Assembly: GCA_028023455.1 (NCBI GenBank)
Contig: JAQFVV010000013.1
Coordinates: forward strand, 8,710,411 to 8,774,410
Length of the DNA stretch: 64,000 nucleotides
Reading direction: 5' to 3'
DNA from: Epiperipatus broadwayi
Lineage: Eukaryota; Onychophora; Udeonychophora; Euonychophora; Peripatidae
Of this stretch, positions 63,724 to 64,000 are shown piece by piece. How positions within the stretch are numbered: the first letter of the stretch is position 1; each line of letters starts with the position of its first letter. The notes below the pieces were generated by a model. That model was given only the letters and a program-made list of their open reading frames with translations. It made no database searches and was not told the DNA's origin. Position numbers and translations under genes: made by a program.

Positions 63724-64000
63724 TGTAACAGTATGGGATTAGAAGTTAATTGGGGTGACATATGGAGAGATGGTAAAATACATCATCATCCCCACTCAGT
63801 CACAAATAGTCATATTGAATAATCAAAAACATGACCACTGAGCATTGTCAAACAAACAGATTACCCAGCATTAGAGAAGAATCATTATCTCATCAATAAT
63901 CAGCAATCAATCAAAAATCATGAAATCAACAATCGAACCTATGACTGTATTTAATTTATTCCCCTTTGCTTTATTCTCCAATTCAATCCTGCTCATGTGT
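63724..64000 (+). mobile_element. Start of an element abutting (TA)n, cut by the window edge
   Basis: TGTAACAGTATGGG begins right after a (TA)n run. The same motif, inverted, ends the block at 12741, and a near version starts the block at 10241. The sequence is less AT-rich and has CATCATCATCCCCAC near 63782. No coding part visible before the window ends. Confidence 0.35.

Overview
This window reads as strongly AT-rich nuclear DNA from an animal. I found no intact protein-coding gene, no rRNA or functional tRNA gene, and no bacterial operon structure or CRISPR array. Almost everything recognisable is mobile-element debris: two decayed copies of one APE-endonuclease LINE family, a third LINE 3' fragment, a Penelope-like reverse transcriptase, two LTR-retrotransposon families, tRNA-derived SINEs, a fossil hAT/ZBED-type transposase, terminal-inverted-repeat (TIR) elements, micro- and minisatellites, and several long, nearly perfect hairpins. 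This mix, with TTAGGG-type internal arrays, fits a lophotrochozoan, plausibly a cephalopod mollusc. That placement is inference from repeat style, since there is no host gene to anchor it.

Layout. 1-2245: LINE on the minus strand. 3280-3618: a long (TAA)n tract. 6.4-9.5 kb: SINEs and a hAT-like end. 10.2-14.4 kb: an unclassified element bounded by (TA)n, then a diverged relative of the LTR found at 31-37 kb. 15.6-18.0 kb: a near full-length LINE on the plus strand, followed by a SINE and a minus-strand Penelope-like RT. 19.4-23.1 kb: a minus-strand LTR retrotransposon keeping 3' LTR, polypurine tract, integrase C-terminus and a gag with a three-fold 340-bp internal duplication; most of pol and the 5' LTR are gone. 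23.1-29.5 kb: mostly anonymous, with a LINE tail at 28.4-28.9 kb. 29506-30013: a solo LTR of the same family as the LTR at 19.4 kb.

30884-37009 is a complete LTR retrotransposon with ~1.9-kb LTRs, a primer-binding site, a decayed gag and a 4-bp target duplication (GTAT). It carries an antisense, exon-like segment with good splice sites. 42.7-45.0 kb: a candidate TIR element. 46.4-50.8 kb: two ~1.1-kb TIR elements in opposite orientation, each with a telomere-like array and a similar short ORF, on either side of a fossil hAT transposase; one has a perfect 8-bp target duplication. 54.3-63.7 kb holds five hairpins or palindromes (a 42-bp arm with one mismatch; arms of 205 and 273 bp of equal length on both sides; two smaller ones) and a ~40-bp minisatellite.

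No genes here work together as a pathway. The interest lies in structure: hairpins able to give double-stranded RNA, inverted TIR elements around a transposase, and possible antisense capture of a host exon by an LTR element. All similarity statements are by eye; no alignment or database search was run.
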